NCBI GenBank assembly: GCA_934098455.1
Contig: CAKOOU010000009.1
Span: 1-38,212, forward strand
DNA length: 38,212 nt
DNA from: an uncultured Bacilli bacterium
GTDB lineage: Bacteria; Bacillota_I; Bacilli_A; RF39; UBA660
Reading direction: 5' to 3'
Shown: piece after piece, positions 22,663 through 30,425 of the stretch
Numbering within the stretch: position 1 is the first letter of the stretch
Layout of the letters: each line of letters starts with the position of its first letter
Notes under the pieces: generated by a model
The model's database searches: none
Told to the model about the DNA's origin: nothing
The model's input: only the letters and a program-made list of their open reading frames with translations
Position numbers and translations under genes: made by a program

Positions 22663-23292
22663 TTATTGTTTAATTTTCTTTTTTATTTTTTCTTGAATTA
22701 ATTCTAATTTAATACAACTTTCAGCTTTATCATAAAAATTAGACAAGATTTCATTATCAAAATTTGGTATATTACGAAAACATTTAACAATACTCGCAAA
22801 TTCTTCTAACATTTGCATTTTTTTATTCCAATCAAAATTGCTGATTTTATTTATTTCTGAATCTAATAATTGAATTTTTTTCATTGCAACATCTTTTTTA
22901 TGTAATTCCTCTCTTTTAACAAACCAATTATAGTCAATGTTTTTTCCATTTAAAACATTCATCAAATAAACTACTAAATCAGGAACAACAATTGCTTCTG
23001 CTTCAAAAGAATATGGTCTTGAATCTCCTGGTCTCCAATAATCATATTCATCTTTCACATCTTCCATCTTTATATCTGAAAAATTTTCATAAGTTTTTAT
23101 ATCTTTCCAAAACATATTATTTATGATTTTTCTTTCTGCTTCATTCACAGTTCTTGCATCAACAAAATATCTTCCATTTTTTCTATAAGCACATTTTTCT
23201 ACAATTTCATCTATTAACTTTATTATTTTTTCTCTATCAAAATTAAGTTCATAAGTTAATTCTCTGTTTTCATCATTAATTACAATTTGCAT
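22663..23292 (-). CDS. Unknown 209-residue protein in the tRNA-Pro accessory strip
   Basis: I do not recognise this protein. It is soluble, begins MQIVINDENRELTYELNF, has a middle region with aromatic and charged residues (DVKDEYDYWRPGDSRPYSF) and ends in basic helices (LIQEKIKKKIKQ). FDREKIIKLIDEIVEKCAYRKNGRYFVDART looks like a compact alpha/beta start. GAGGTGG precedes the ATG. It lies between a phage antirepressor remnant and a tRNA, and its codon use is slightly richer in G and C than neighbouring housekeeping ORFs, so it is probably acquired accessory cargo. Function unknown. Confidence 0.6.
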   Translation of the reverse strand: MQIVINDENRELTYELNFDREKIIKLIDEIVEKCAYRKNGRYFVDARTVNEAERKIINNMFWKDIKTYENFSDIKMEDVKDEYDYWRPGDSRPYSFEAEAIVVPDLVVYLMNVLNGKNIDYNWFVKREELHKKDVAMKKIQLLDSEINKISNFDWNKKMQMLEEFASIVKCFRNIPNFDNEILSNFYDKAESCIKLELIQEKIKKKIKQ

Positions 23293-23595
23293 TTATATCC
23301 ACCTCAAATTATTTTTTTAAATATTAAAATTTTTCAAGAATATAATTTATATCTTACACTATTTATAATTACAATACAAGCTTTTTGATTAAATACTTGT
23401 GACTTTTCACAAAAAAATAATATATATATCATCGTAGATATAAAAATACATTAAAATTAATTATTAAACTATATTTTTTGTATCGAGAAGTAGCACATTT
23501 AACAAATAGAATATTTATAAGCAACTATATTTAATTGTTTTAATTTGGGACAAGTGTGTCGCACAAAATAGTACCTGAGTAGTACCTAAAAATAT
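23293..23595. other. Gene-free AT-rich stretch
   Basis: I see no gene here. It contains a 23-base copy of the 5' end of tRNA-Pro in inverted orientation (23475-23497) and a short direct repeat of AGTACCT near 23571-23588. Confidence 0.6.
23475..23497 (+). repeat. Inverted partial copy of tRNA-Pro 5' end
   Basis: These 23 bases are identical to the minus-strand sequence at 23715-23693, which covers nine bases of 5' flank and the first fourteen bases of the tRNA-Pro gene (CGAGAAGTAGCACA). The arms are about 195 bp apart and inverted. Confidence 0.9.
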
Positions 23596-23617
23596 AAAAA
23601 CCTAGGCAATGCCTAGG
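23596..23617 (-). terminator. Terminator of tRNA-Pro
   Basis: CCTAGGC (minus, 23617-23611) pairs with GCCTAGG (23607-23601) over an ATT loop, followed by TTTTTATATTTTT. Confidence 0.85.
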
Positions 23618-23629
23618 ATAAAATACAAC

Positions 23630-23706
23630 TGGTCGAGAAGACAGGATTCGAACCTGCGACCCCTTGGTCCCAAACCAAGTGCACTACCAAGCTGTGCTAC
23701 TTCTCG
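23630..23706 (-). tRNA. tRNA-Pro (anticodon TGG)
   Basis: The minus strand gives a complete cloverleaf. The acceptor stem is CGAGAAG with CTTCTCG, the anticodon arm is CTTGG-TTTGGGA-CCAAG with anticodon TGG, the T-arm contains GGTTCGAATCC, and CCA is encoded at the end (23632-23630). The 77-nt length includes CCA. Accessory DNA lies on its downstream side. Confidence 0.97.
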
Positions 23707-23741
23707 ATACAAAAAGCAGTTAATTAACTTAACTACTTAAT

Positions 23742-23770
23742 ACTATACTACAGGTTTGAGAATTATGCAA
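23742..23770 (-). promoter_or_regulatory. Promoter of tRNA-Pro
   Basis: Minus strand: -35 TTGCAT (23770-23765), 17-bp spacer, -10 TATAGT (23747-23742). Confidence 0.65.
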
Positions 23771-23807
23771 GTAAAATTTTTACACATTTATAAAAATATA
23801 TTTATTT

Positions 23808-24218
23808 TTATGAACAAGCTGTATATTGAGCTCCACTTTTAACATCACTAGTAGATACTTGTGGAACACTATTATTTCCAGTAACAGTTTTATTTATAAC
23901 TAACTTTGAACCCGGATAATCAACACAAAAAGCAGTAATCTGAGCTTCGTCATTAAAAGTGATTTTATATTTAAAATCTCCATCTGTAACAAGTTGCGGA
24001 GTTGGTGCAGAATAATCCGCATTTAAAATAATAGTTGATTGTTGTTCCTCAAAAGCTTGTTTTAAAACTTTTTGAGTTTCAGTAACCAATGACTTAGTTT
24101 TTGCATTATTTAAAGCAGTTCCGATACTTGTAGTAGCAACAACCATTAATAAAGCAAGTACAACAATAACAGCAAGTAATTCAACTAATGTAAAACCTTT
24201 CTTATTTAATTTTTTCAT
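23808..24218 (-). CDS. Prepilin-type N-methylation protein (lone pseudopilin)
   Basis: The 136-residue protein has a textbook type IV prepilin leader, MKKLNKKGFTLVELLAVIVVLALLMVVATTSIG. Cleavage would occur after Gly8, leaving an N-methylated Phe and the Glu5 of mature pilins, followed by the hydrophobic assembly helix. The C-terminal part is a small beta domain with two Cys (AFCVDY, QYTACS) that could form a disulfide. No prepilin peptidase, assembly ATPase or other pilin gene is in the window, so it may use machinery encoded elsewhere, such as a competence (Com) pilus. GAAAGGAAG precedes the start. Confidence 0.85.
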   Translation of the reverse strand: MKKLNKKGFTLVELLAVIVVLALLMVVATTSIGTALNNAKTKSLVTETQKVLKQAFEEQQSTIILNADYSAPTPQLVTDGDFKYKITFNDEAQITAFCVDYPGSKLVINKTVTGNNSVPQVSTSDVKSGAQYTACS

Positions 24219-24331
24219 AATATATATCTTCCTTTCTATAATCTAAAAGTATTATTACCATACCTTACACTAAAATTCTAATATAGTTTTTTATAAAAAT
24301 CAACTACATAATTAAATAAATTGTAAAAAAT

Positions 24332-25162
24332 TTACATATTTCTCATACCATTAAATATATATTGAATAGCAAGTCCACTATATTTACCATATTTTTCTTT
24401 ACAAAACTCTTTTATCTTCTTTTCATCTTTAATACCATAATTAGTATCCATATATTTTTTTACCCAAGTATCTATTGGATAAACATCATACTTCCCATAA
24501 GCAAATAAAAGTATACAACTAGCAACTTTCATCCCTATCCCTCTAAAACTCATCAAATATCTTAAACTATCTTCACTATTCATTTCAAATATATAATTAA
24601 CATTTAATCTATTCTCTACAATATCACTTATTATATCAACTAAATATCTATCTCTAAAACCTACTTTACATTCTCTAAACTCTTCTAAACTTATTTTTTT
24701 TAATTTATCTATACTAGGAAATAAATAATATCCTTTATCTAAAAACATAACTTTATCTCCAAACTTATAACTTATTAAATCTAAACTATTCTTTATATTT
24801 CTAACACTATTATTTTGACTTATTATATAGCTAACAATACATTCTATAGGGTCTTGTTTAATCATCTTTAATCCAATAGACTTATCTAAATACCTACCAA
24901 GTATATCATCACATTCTTTAATATTATCTATTATACTAATATAATCTCTATCTAAATCTAAATATTCTCTAATAACATTTTCTATATTATCCATATTATT
25001 AGAATCAATGTATAATTTATTATCTATATATATTAATTTAACTACTCTATCTTTTAATATAACTATATAACTATCATCTTCTAACTTTTCATATCTAAAT
25101 ATTTGTCCACAACAAATAGTATTATCTAAATCTAAATTATTTATATTATCAATTACTACCAT
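24332..25162 (-). CDS. OGG1/AlkA-type DNA glycosylase (HhH-GPD)
   Basis: The 276-residue protein has the two-part structure of 8-oxoguanine DNA glycosylase OGG1: an N-terminal beta domain (LDLDNTICCGQIFRYEKLEDDSY) and the HhH-GPD domain. Key elements are SQNNSVRNIKNSLDLI, CKVGFRDRYL, and the hairpin RGIGMKVASCILL with the catalytic Lys, followed by VYPIDTWVKKYM with the conserved Asp. It excises oxidised or alkylated bases and, with that Lys, is expected to have lyase activity. The ATG at 25162 follows AGAGGT; the longer frame has no ribosome site. It diverges from gpr across 69 bp. Confidence 0.9.
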   Translation of the reverse strand: MVVIDNINNLDLDNTICCGQIFRYEKLEDDSYIVILKDRVVKLIYIDNKLYIDSNNMDNIENVIREYLDLDRDYISIIDNIKECDDILGRYLDKSIGLKMIKQDPIECIVSYIISQNNSVRNIKNSLDLISYKFGDKVMFLDKGYYLFPSIDKLKKISLEEFRECKVGFRDRYLVDIISDIVENRLNVNYIFEMNSEDSLRYLMSFRGIGMKVASCILLFAYGKYDVYPIDTWVKKYMDTNYGIKDEKKIKEFCKEKYGKYSGLAIQYIFNGMRNM

Positions 25163-25231
25163 ATTTAAAACCTCTAATAATATTGTATATTTATTTAATA
25201 ATTTAATCAATATAATATTAGGTGAAAATAT

Positions 25232-25945
25232 ATGAATTTAAGAACAGATATGTATATAGATACTAACAAAGAATATAAATTAATAAAAAAATATAATAAC
25301 ATAGAAATATTAGAATCTATATATAAAACAAATATTTATCATACAATTAAATTTGATAATATTAATAATAAATCTTTAAATAATATATTTTTAAAAGAAA
25401 TATTATATTTTATTAATAAATTTAATATTAATATTAAACATGTACTTATAATAGGACTAGGTAATATTAATAATACAGCAGATAGTACAGGACCAATTAC
25501 TATAAATAAAATAAAAGTTAATTATAATATAAAAGGTTTAGATAATATAAATAATATTAAAGTATCAGCATTCATACCAGGTATATTAGGCTCTACTGGT
25601 ATAAATACTGATAAAGTAATTAAAAGTATATCAAACTTAATTAAACCAGACTTAGTTATTTTAATAGATTCTTTTATAACAAATAACATTAATTATATTA
25701 ATCAAACTATAGAGATATCTAATACAGGTATTAAACCAGGTAGTGGTATATTAAATAATAATAAATTAATAGATTATAAATTATTAAAAAAACCAATAAT
25801 AACTATTGGTATACCTGTATCTTTAGAATATATAAATAACAATAAAACTATGTTATTAACTAATTCAAATATAGATTTATATGTATCACATATAACAGAT
25901 TTAATATCTAACACACTAAATACTATATTTAATAAATATTTTTAA
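25232..25945 (+). CDS. gpr: Germination (spore) protease Gpr
   Basis: Gpr degrades small acid-soluble spore proteins when spores germinate. The 237-residue protein matches the A25 family: NLRTDMYID at the N-terminus (RTD is the conserved start), LIIGLGNINNTADSTGP (family TPDxLGP), FIPGILGSTGI, PDLVILIDSF, ISNTGIKPGSG and TIGIPVS. Asp84 and Asp146 occupy the positions of the two aspartates thought to act in catalysis. It is much shorter than Bacillus Gpr (about 370), lacking much of the insert and C-terminal region, but closer to short clostridial-type forms. AGGTG precedes the ATG. It converges on and overlaps spoIID by 17 bp. Confidence 0.9.
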   Translation: MNLRTDMYIDTNKEYKLIKKYNNIEILESIYKTNIYHTIKFDNINNKSLNNIFLKEILYFINKFNINIKHVLIIGLGNINNTADSTGPITINKIKVNYNIKGLDNINNIKVSAFIPGILGSTGINTDKVIKSISNLIKPDLVILIDSFITNNINYINQTIEISNTGIKPGSGILNNNKLIDYKLLKKPIITIGIPVSLEYINNNKTMLLTNSNIDLYVSHITDLISNTLNTIFNKYF

Positions 25946-27245
25946 TAGAAACACCAGTATAGTAATGTAATAATATATCAGTGTAACTACTACCATTATT
26001 AGCCATACCATTTGCACCATATTGACTCATACCTACACCATGTCCATATCCATTAGTACTTATAACAACATTAGCACCATTATTTTCTATACTAAAATCA
26101 GCTGACCTTAAATTTAATAATTTTCTAAATTCTACTCCACTATATGTTGTACCATTAATTTCTATTTCTTTTACTCTATTACCACTCGTTTTACTTATAA
26201 TATTAAATTTAGTATTACTATCAATACTATTTTTTAATTTATTAGATATTTCATTATAAGTTAAAGTTATAGTACTATTATAATTTTTATTAGTATTATC
26301 ATATTCACTACTAACACTTTTTAAATAAGGTACACTATTTCCCCAAACATAAACTGCATCTTCTGTATTCCCATTACTAGTAGAATGATATACTGCATCA
26401 GCATAATCGTTATTATATGACAAATATAATCCTTTTGTTTCTAAAACAGCACTTTTTATTTTATTATAAAATGTATTATAACTACTACCCCACATCTTCT
26501 TTAATTCATTATTATCTTTAAAATTTTGTGTACTATTATCACTAGTTAATTGTTTATTATTTTTTATAGATTTTAAAGCATAAGTCCTAGCAACTACACT
26601 TTGTGCTTTAAGTGTTTCTTTATTAAATGATGCAGGCATCTCAGCACCAACTACACCAATTATATATTCTTCAAGTTCATATTTTTCTATATTACCATTA
26701 TTTCTTCTAACATTAACGTATATATTATTATCAATAACTTCTTCTTTAACAATATCTTCTTCTTTTTTTACTTCAACTTTATTATTATTTTCTTTAACAA
26801 CATTATTATTATTATTTTTTATTTCTTCTTTATTTATTTTATTAGTAGTATTGTTCTCTACATTATTTGCTTTATTATCTACATCAACATCACTATCTTG
26901 AAGAACAACATCTTCTTTATTTTCATCTTCCTGTAAAGTATTATTATCAATTATATTTTCATGCTCTTCATTCATTATAGCAACAATATTATTTTTATTA
27001 TTAAAATTATCATCAGGTTGTTTTATATTATTTAACATAACATTCCCAACAAGAAATCCACCAATAACTAAAGCTACTTTAACTCCTTTAAAATTTATTT
27101 TATTTTTCTTAATATATTTTTTTATTTCTTTTTTTAAATTTTTATTTTTTTTAGAATCTAAATTAGCAAACTCGCTAGATAAATCTAAATACAAACAAAG
27201 TACTTCTTCTCCATTTATTTTTCTAATATTATAACCGTTTATCAC
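25929..27245 (-). CDS. spoIID: SpoIID/LytB-family lytic transglycosylase
   Basis: SpoIID cleaves peptidoglycan glycan strands during engulfment of the forespore. The 438-residue protein has a cytoplasmic N-terminus, a membrane helix (about 54-72, GVKVALVIGGFLVGNVML), an Asn/Glu/Asp/Lys-rich linker (about 75-170) and the SpoIID domain. That domain has YIIGVVGAEMPASF (Glu near 202 is the family's catalytic residue), LKAQSVVARTYAL, YHSTSNGNTEDAVYVW and the terminal GYGHGVGMSQYGANGMA. The acidic linker is unusually long. With gpr and the YjcZ pair it argues for a sporulating lineage, although LytB-type vegetative homologues share the domain. Confidence 0.88.
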   Translation of the reverse strand: MINGYNIRKINGEEVLCLYLDLSSEFANLDSKKNKNLKKEIKKYIKKNKINFKGVKVALVIGGFLVGNVMLNNIKQPDDNFNNKNNIVAIMNEEHENIIDNNTLQEDENKEDVVLQDSDVDVDNKANNVENNTTNKINKEEIKNNNNNVVKENNNKVEVKKEEDIVKEEVIDNNIYVNVRRNNGNIEKYELEEYIIGVVGAEMPASFNKETLKAQSVVARTYALKSIKNNKQLTSDNSTQNFKDNNELKKMWGSSYNTFYNKIKSAVLETKGLYLSYNNDYADAVYHSTSNGNTEDAVYVWGNSVPYLKSVSSEYDNTNKNYNSTITLTYNEISNKLKNSIDSNTKFNIISKTSGNRVKEIEINGTTYSGVEFRKLLNLRSADFSIENNGANVVISTNGYGHGVGMSQYGANGMANNGSSYTDILLHYYTGVSIKNIY

Positions 27246-27345
27246 TATAAATCACCATTATATAGTGTTCATCATTAAATCGATTTTATACTAAAAAAAA
27301 TTTTATTTTTAATAAATATTTTCTATTATTTTATATAGATATTTA

Positions 27346-27375
27346 TTGTGATATTAATTTTTTATATTATATAAT
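27346..27375 (+). promoter_or_regulatory. Sense promoter of RNA element B
   Basis: -35 TTGTGA (27346-27351), 18-bp spacer, -10 TATAAT (27370-27375), predicting a start at 27382, the first base of the closing helix. Confidence 0.7.
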
Positions 27376-27381
27376 TATATT

Positions 27382-27622
27382 GAGATATTTAATCATTAGG
27401 TGTTTCACCTCAGTTTCATTTTAATATGAAAGGAGGTGGTCCAATGAAAGGAATTATTAATGGAATATTTAATACTACTTTTATTAATATTGATAGTATT
27501 AGAACGTTTAATGAATTTCAAGGATTAAAAAATAACACCTACTCATCACATGCAGGTGCTAACTTACAAAAAACAAAATACTAAGGAGACACCTAATTTT
27601 GCAGGATTAAATATCTCTTTTT
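27382..27622 (+). ncRNA. Structured RNA element B (type I toxin-antitoxin-like sense RNA)
   Basis: A 241-nt predicted transcript with the same plan as element A. GAGATATTTAATC (27382-27394) pairs perfectly with GATTAAATATCTC (27605-27617). ATTAGGTGTTTC (27395-27406) pairs with GAGACACCTAAT (27586-27597), one G-U. A 7-nt bulge lies only on the 3' strand (27598-27604) and a run of five T follows. The Shine-Dalgarno is locked in a hairpin: CACCTC (27406-27411) with GAGGTG (27433-27438) and TTTCAT (27414-27419) with ATGAAA (27426-27431). CACCT (27536-27540) and AGGTG (27554-27558) form the internal hairpin. The helices have different sequences from element A but pair at equivalent places, which is covariation-type support. 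Confidence 0.78.
27444..27584 (+). CDS. 46-codon ORF within RNA element B
   Basis: The ORF begins MKGIINGIFNTTFIN, seven bases after AAGGAGG, and reads through FQGLKNN into the 3' half of the RNA. The start region and QGLK block match element A in frame. The first 15 residues are mildly hydrophobic, but there is no clear membrane helix. The C-terminal half overlaps structured RNA (hairpin at 27536-27558), so its codons may be constrained by structure rather than by protein. Function unknown. Confidence 0.45.
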   Translation: MKGIINGIFNTTFINIDSIRTFNEFQGLKNNTYSSHAGANLQKTKY

Positions 27623-27645
27623 AATTTGACAATTAAACTTATCAC
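27524..27645 (-). ncRNA. Predicted antisense RNA to element B
   Basis: An RNA from the promoter at 27652-27679 would start near 27645. The minus-strand hairpin CACCT/AGGTG (27558-27536) is followed by TTATTTTTTAATCC, an intrinsic terminator near 27524. Its predicted length of about 121 nt is nearly equal to that at element A. Confidence 0.6.
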
Positions 27646-27651
27646 AATTAA

Positions 27652-27679
27652 ATTATATCATATTATATTTAAAATACAA
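27652..27679 (-). promoter_or_regulatory. Antisense promoter of element B
   Basis: Minus strand: -35 TTGTAT (27679-27674), 16-bp spacer, extended -10 TGATATAAT with TATAAT at 27657-27652. Confidence 0.6.
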
Positions 27680-27767
27680 GTATTTTTAACGTACAAAGCA
27701 TAGATTACAAAATACAAAAATTAAATACAATACACTATATATTATGTAACAAATATAAATAAATATG

Positions 27768-27789
27768 TAAAAAAGTACAAATCTGTACT
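27768..27789 (-). terminator. Terminator of tRNA-Arg
   Basis: Minus strand AGTACA (27789-27784) pairs with TGTACT (27779-27774), followed by a T-run. Confidence 0.8.
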
Positions 27790-27815
27790 CTTTTTCATGA
27801 ATAAAAAACAAAAAA

Positions 27816-27892
27816 TGGTGCGCCCAAAGGGAGTCGAACCCCTAACCTTTAGATCCGTAGTCTAACGCTCTATCCAATTGAGCTATGAGCGC
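27816..27892 (-). tRNA. tRNA-Arg (anticodon ACG)
   Basis: Minus strand cloverleaf: acceptor GCGCTCA with TGGGCGC (one G-U), D-arm AGCTCAATTGGATAGAGC, anticodon loop CTACGGA with anticodon ACG, T-arm with GGTTCGACTCC, and encoded CCA. The A at position 34 would be edited to inosine by TadA. Confidence 0.97.
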
Positions 27893-28031
27893 AAAATAAA
27901 TTTACTTAACTAATATAACACAAATTTTCTCCTTTGTGAACCCCCAAATTAAAAAAATATAAAGTATATATATAATTATACATATTTAAAATTTAATATT
28001 ACAAATAATTAATTTTTATACAATTTTTAGA

Positions 28032-28061
28032 TAGACAAAAACATAAAATTTGTACTATAAT
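28032..28061 (+). promoter_or_regulatory. Promoter of the 28078 gene
   Basis: -35 TAGACA (28032-28037), 18-bp spacer, -10 TATAAT (28056-28061), only 16 bp before the start codon. The transcript would start near 28068 and carry the ribosome site AGGTGAT with almost no leader. Confidence 0.65.
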
Positions 28062-28077
28062 TAACTTAGGTGATAAT

Positions 28078-28491
28078 ATGACTAATGAATCAATAAACAA
28101 TATTATTATTAATTTAGAAAACAACAAGACAATTATCGCTAATAATAAAATGTTTGATAAACTATATATATCTAATATTGATTCAAATGGTGATGAAATC
28201 CCATATAAAGAAAATAATACTAATTCTTTAATAAGTAATTTCTTTATGATAAAACTAAAAAATAAAACTATAGAATATAATTTAACAAATAAACAATTAG
28301 AAGAAAATGCATTTAATTTAATAAAAAACGAAAAAAATATAGAAAGTATAATTATTAATTTTAAAAATGGTAAATCTCTACCCTTTTTATTAAAATCAAA
28401 CAATATATTTCATACTTTTAAAATAAAAAATGATTTATGTATTATTCAAAGTGAATATGATATTAAATATTATGAAAACTTATTCATATAA
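28078..28491 (+). CDS. Unknown 137-residue soluble protein
   Basis: I do not recognise this protein. It has two similar-looking halves of beta/alpha type: FFMIKLKNKTIEYNLTNKQLEENAFNLI, then IESIIINFKNGKSLPFLLKSNNIFHTF and IIQSEYDIKYYENLFI. No signal peptide or membrane helix is visible. The plus-strand frame is preferred over an open frame on the other strand because a TATAAT promoter, an AGGTG ribosome site and a downstream terminator all fit it. It is monocistronic. Confidence 0.75.
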   Translation: MTNESINNIIINLENNKTIIANNKMFDKLYISNIDSNGDEIPYKENNTNSLISNFFMIKLKNKTIEYNLTNKQLEENAFNLIKNEKNIESIIINFKNGKSLPFLLKSNNIFHTFKIKNDLCIIQSEYDIKYYENLFI

Positions 28492-28494
28492 AAA

Positions 28495-28522
28495 ATCTAC
28501 TAACGAATAGTAGATATTTTTT
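28495..28522. terminator. Terminator between the 28078 gene and the cysteine desulfurase
   Basis: ATCTACTA (28495-28502) pairs perfectly with TAGTAGAT (28508-28515), with ATTTTTTT on the plus side and a shorter T-run on the minus side, so it can serve both convergent genes. Confidence 0.88.
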
Positions 28523-29646
28523 TATTCATTTAAACTATGCAACTTTTCATATACACCATTAAAAGTATTAATAAACACAGTTATTTCTTCTAATTTAGTC
28601 ATACATGATAAACTTATTCTTATAGTAGTTTCTGCTCTTAATCTATCATTATACAAAGCCATCACACTAGTAGATAACTTACCACTACTACACGCAGTAT
28701 TACTTGATATATATATTTCATGTCTTTCCATAGCATGTATAAAAGTTTCTGGTTTAATATCCATTAAACTTATATTTAAAATATGAGGAATTGAATATTT
28801 ACTTTGATTAATTTTAATATTAGGATAAGTACTTAATTTCTTAACTAATTTTTCATTCCATTTACTAACTATTTCTAATTTTTTATCCAATTCATGTAAA
28901 CTTATACGTAACGCTTTACTAAATGAAACTATTAATGGAAGTGCTGGAGTACCAGGATGATAAGATTCATCTGTACCATGTAATAACTTTTGACATTTAA
29001 CATTTTTCTTTTTATAAAACAAACCTATTCCTTTGGGAGCATATATTTTATGACCACTAGCACTAGCTAAATCAAAATCATTAAAATTAATACTTACTTT
29101 ACCTAACGCTTGTGTTATATCAGAATGTAATAATATATTCTTATTATATTTATTAATAACTTGTTTTATAGTTCTTAAAGGTTGTCTAATACCAGTCTCA
29201 CTATTAACAGCACATATACTAACTAATATAGTATCTTCATTCATCTTTCTTTTTAAATCCTCAAAATCAATAACACCTTCAACAGTATTATTAACATAAC
29301 TAACTTTAAAACCTATACTAACTAAATAATCAACAATTTTATATATACTAGGATGTTCTAACTTAGAAACTATTATATGATTTCCCTTATCTTTATTTGC
29401 TAAACAAGCCCCTATAATTGCTAAATTATTACTTTCTGTTGCACCACTTGTAAAACTAAATTCACTAACATCTATATTTAAAAGTTCACTAACTTGTCTA
29501 GTAGCACTATTTAATAATTCCCTAGACTTTAATCCTAAATTATGTAAACTATTAGGATTACCAAAATATTCATTAGTAACTTTATTATAACTATCTAACA
29601 CTTCAGGTAATACTGGTGTCGTTGCAGAATAATCTAAATATATCAT
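28522..29646 (-). CDS. nifS: Cysteine desulfurase (NifS/IscS family)
   Basis: This PLP enzyme removes sulfur from cysteine for tRNA thiolation or Fe-S assembly. The 374-residue protein starts MIYLDYSATTPV. It shows FTSGATESNNLAI, the PLP-binding Lys in SGHKIYAPKGIG, and the active-site Cys in SNTACSSGK. The ATG at 29646 is chosen because this is where family members begin and AGGTGATAGGG lies upstream. No iscU, thiI or mnmA lies next to it, so the sulfur acceptor cannot be read from context. The gene stands alone. Confidence 0.93.
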   Translation of the reverse strand: MIYLDYSATTPVLPEVLDSYNKVTNEYFGNPNSLHNLGLKSRELLNSATRQVSELLNIDVSEFSFTSGATESNNLAIIGACLANKDKGNHIIVSKLEHPSIYKIVDYLVSIGFKVSYVNNTVEGVIDFEDLKRKMNEDTILVSICAVNSETGIRQPLRTIKQVINKYNKNILLHSDITQALGKVSINFNDFDLASASGHKIYAPKGIGLFYKKKNVKCQKLLHGTDESYHPGTPALPLIVSFSKALRISLHELDKKLEIVSKWNEKLVKKLSTYPNIKINQSKYSIPHILNISLMDIKPETFIHAMERHEIYISSNTACSSGKLSTSVMALYNDRLRAETTIRISLSCMTKLEEITVFINTFNGVYEKLHSLNE

Positions 29647-29766
29647 TTCCCTATCACCTATTATCAATTATATAATATATTTTTATTAAATTAAAGTAAT
29701 TTTAAATTATTCTTCACTTTTTACTATTCTTTTACACAAATATATAATTTTTATTATCTTTCATCG

Positions 29767-30381
29767 TTAAATTTTATCTTTTCTTAGTTTCTTTATAATT
29801 TTATACACAATCAAACAAATTAATAATATTAATATAACTTTACTGTATTTGCTAAACACTCCTGCTACTATCATATAATTTTCTCCAACTAATTTACCTA
29901 AACTAACCAATACCGTATTCCATATTAAAGAACCTATAAATGTATATAATAAAAATATACTAAATTTCATTTTATTAACACCAGCTGGTATACTTATTAA
30001 ACTTCTAACAATAGGTATAAAACGGCAATATAATACTGTTAAATCACCATTTTTATTAAAACTACTATCACTTTTAACAATATCACTTTCTTTTAAACAA
30101 AGTATTTTTCCTACTTTACTTCTAACTATTTTTAAAAGTCTATCTTTATTAAAAATATAACCTACATAATAAAGTATTATAGCACCCAACATACTACCAA
30201 AAGTAGAATACATTATAACACCAGATAGAGACATATTAATTCCATCTTTACTAGTCATAAATCCACCTAAAGTAAGTATTACTTCACTAGGTATAGGAGG
30301 AAATACATTTTCTATTGTTATCAAAAAAAGTATTCCTAAATATCCATATTTATTCATTATATTTATTACAAAATTATTCAT
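29767..30381 (-). CDS. DedA family membrane protein
   Basis: The 204-residue protein has about five hydrophobic helices and the DedA signature: ENVFPPIPSEVILTLGGF near residue 23, YYVGYIFNKDRL, and FCRF-equivalent YCRFIPIVRSLISIPAGVNKM, with the conserved arginines. DedA proteins include lipid scramblase or undecaprenyl-phosphate carrier candidates such as UptA. Which lipid this one handles is unknown. The preceding operon ends at a strong terminator at 30399-30425, so DedA likely has its own promoter, though its ribosome site is weak. Confidence 0.92.
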   Translation of the reverse strand: MNNFVINIMNKYGYLGILFLITIENVFPPIPSEVILTLGGFMTSKDGINMSLSGVIMYSTFGSMLGAIILYYVGYIFNKDRLLKIVRSKVGKILCLKESDIVKSDSSFNKNGDLTVLYCRFIPIVRSLISIPAGVNKMKFSIFLLYTFIGSLIWNTVLVSLGKLVGENYMIVAGVFSKYSKVILILLICLIVYKIIKKLRKDKI

Positions 30382-30395
30382 ACTAAATTATATTA

Positions 30396-30425
30396 AAAAG
30401 TCTGATAACTATTCACTATCAGACT
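30396..30425 (-). terminator. Terminator of the rpsO-pnp-DUF1653 unit
   Basis: Minus strand AGTCTGATA (30425-30417) pairs with TATCAGACT (30407-30399), then TTTTTAAT. The stem includes the last codons and stop of the DUF1653 gene. Confidence 0.85.

Noticed and set aside
27999..28403. 134-codon open frame on the minus strand opposite the 28078 gene
   Set aside because: It lacks a ribosome site, looks like a hydrophobic shadow of AT-rich coding DNA, and the plus-strand gene has promoter, ribosome site and terminator.
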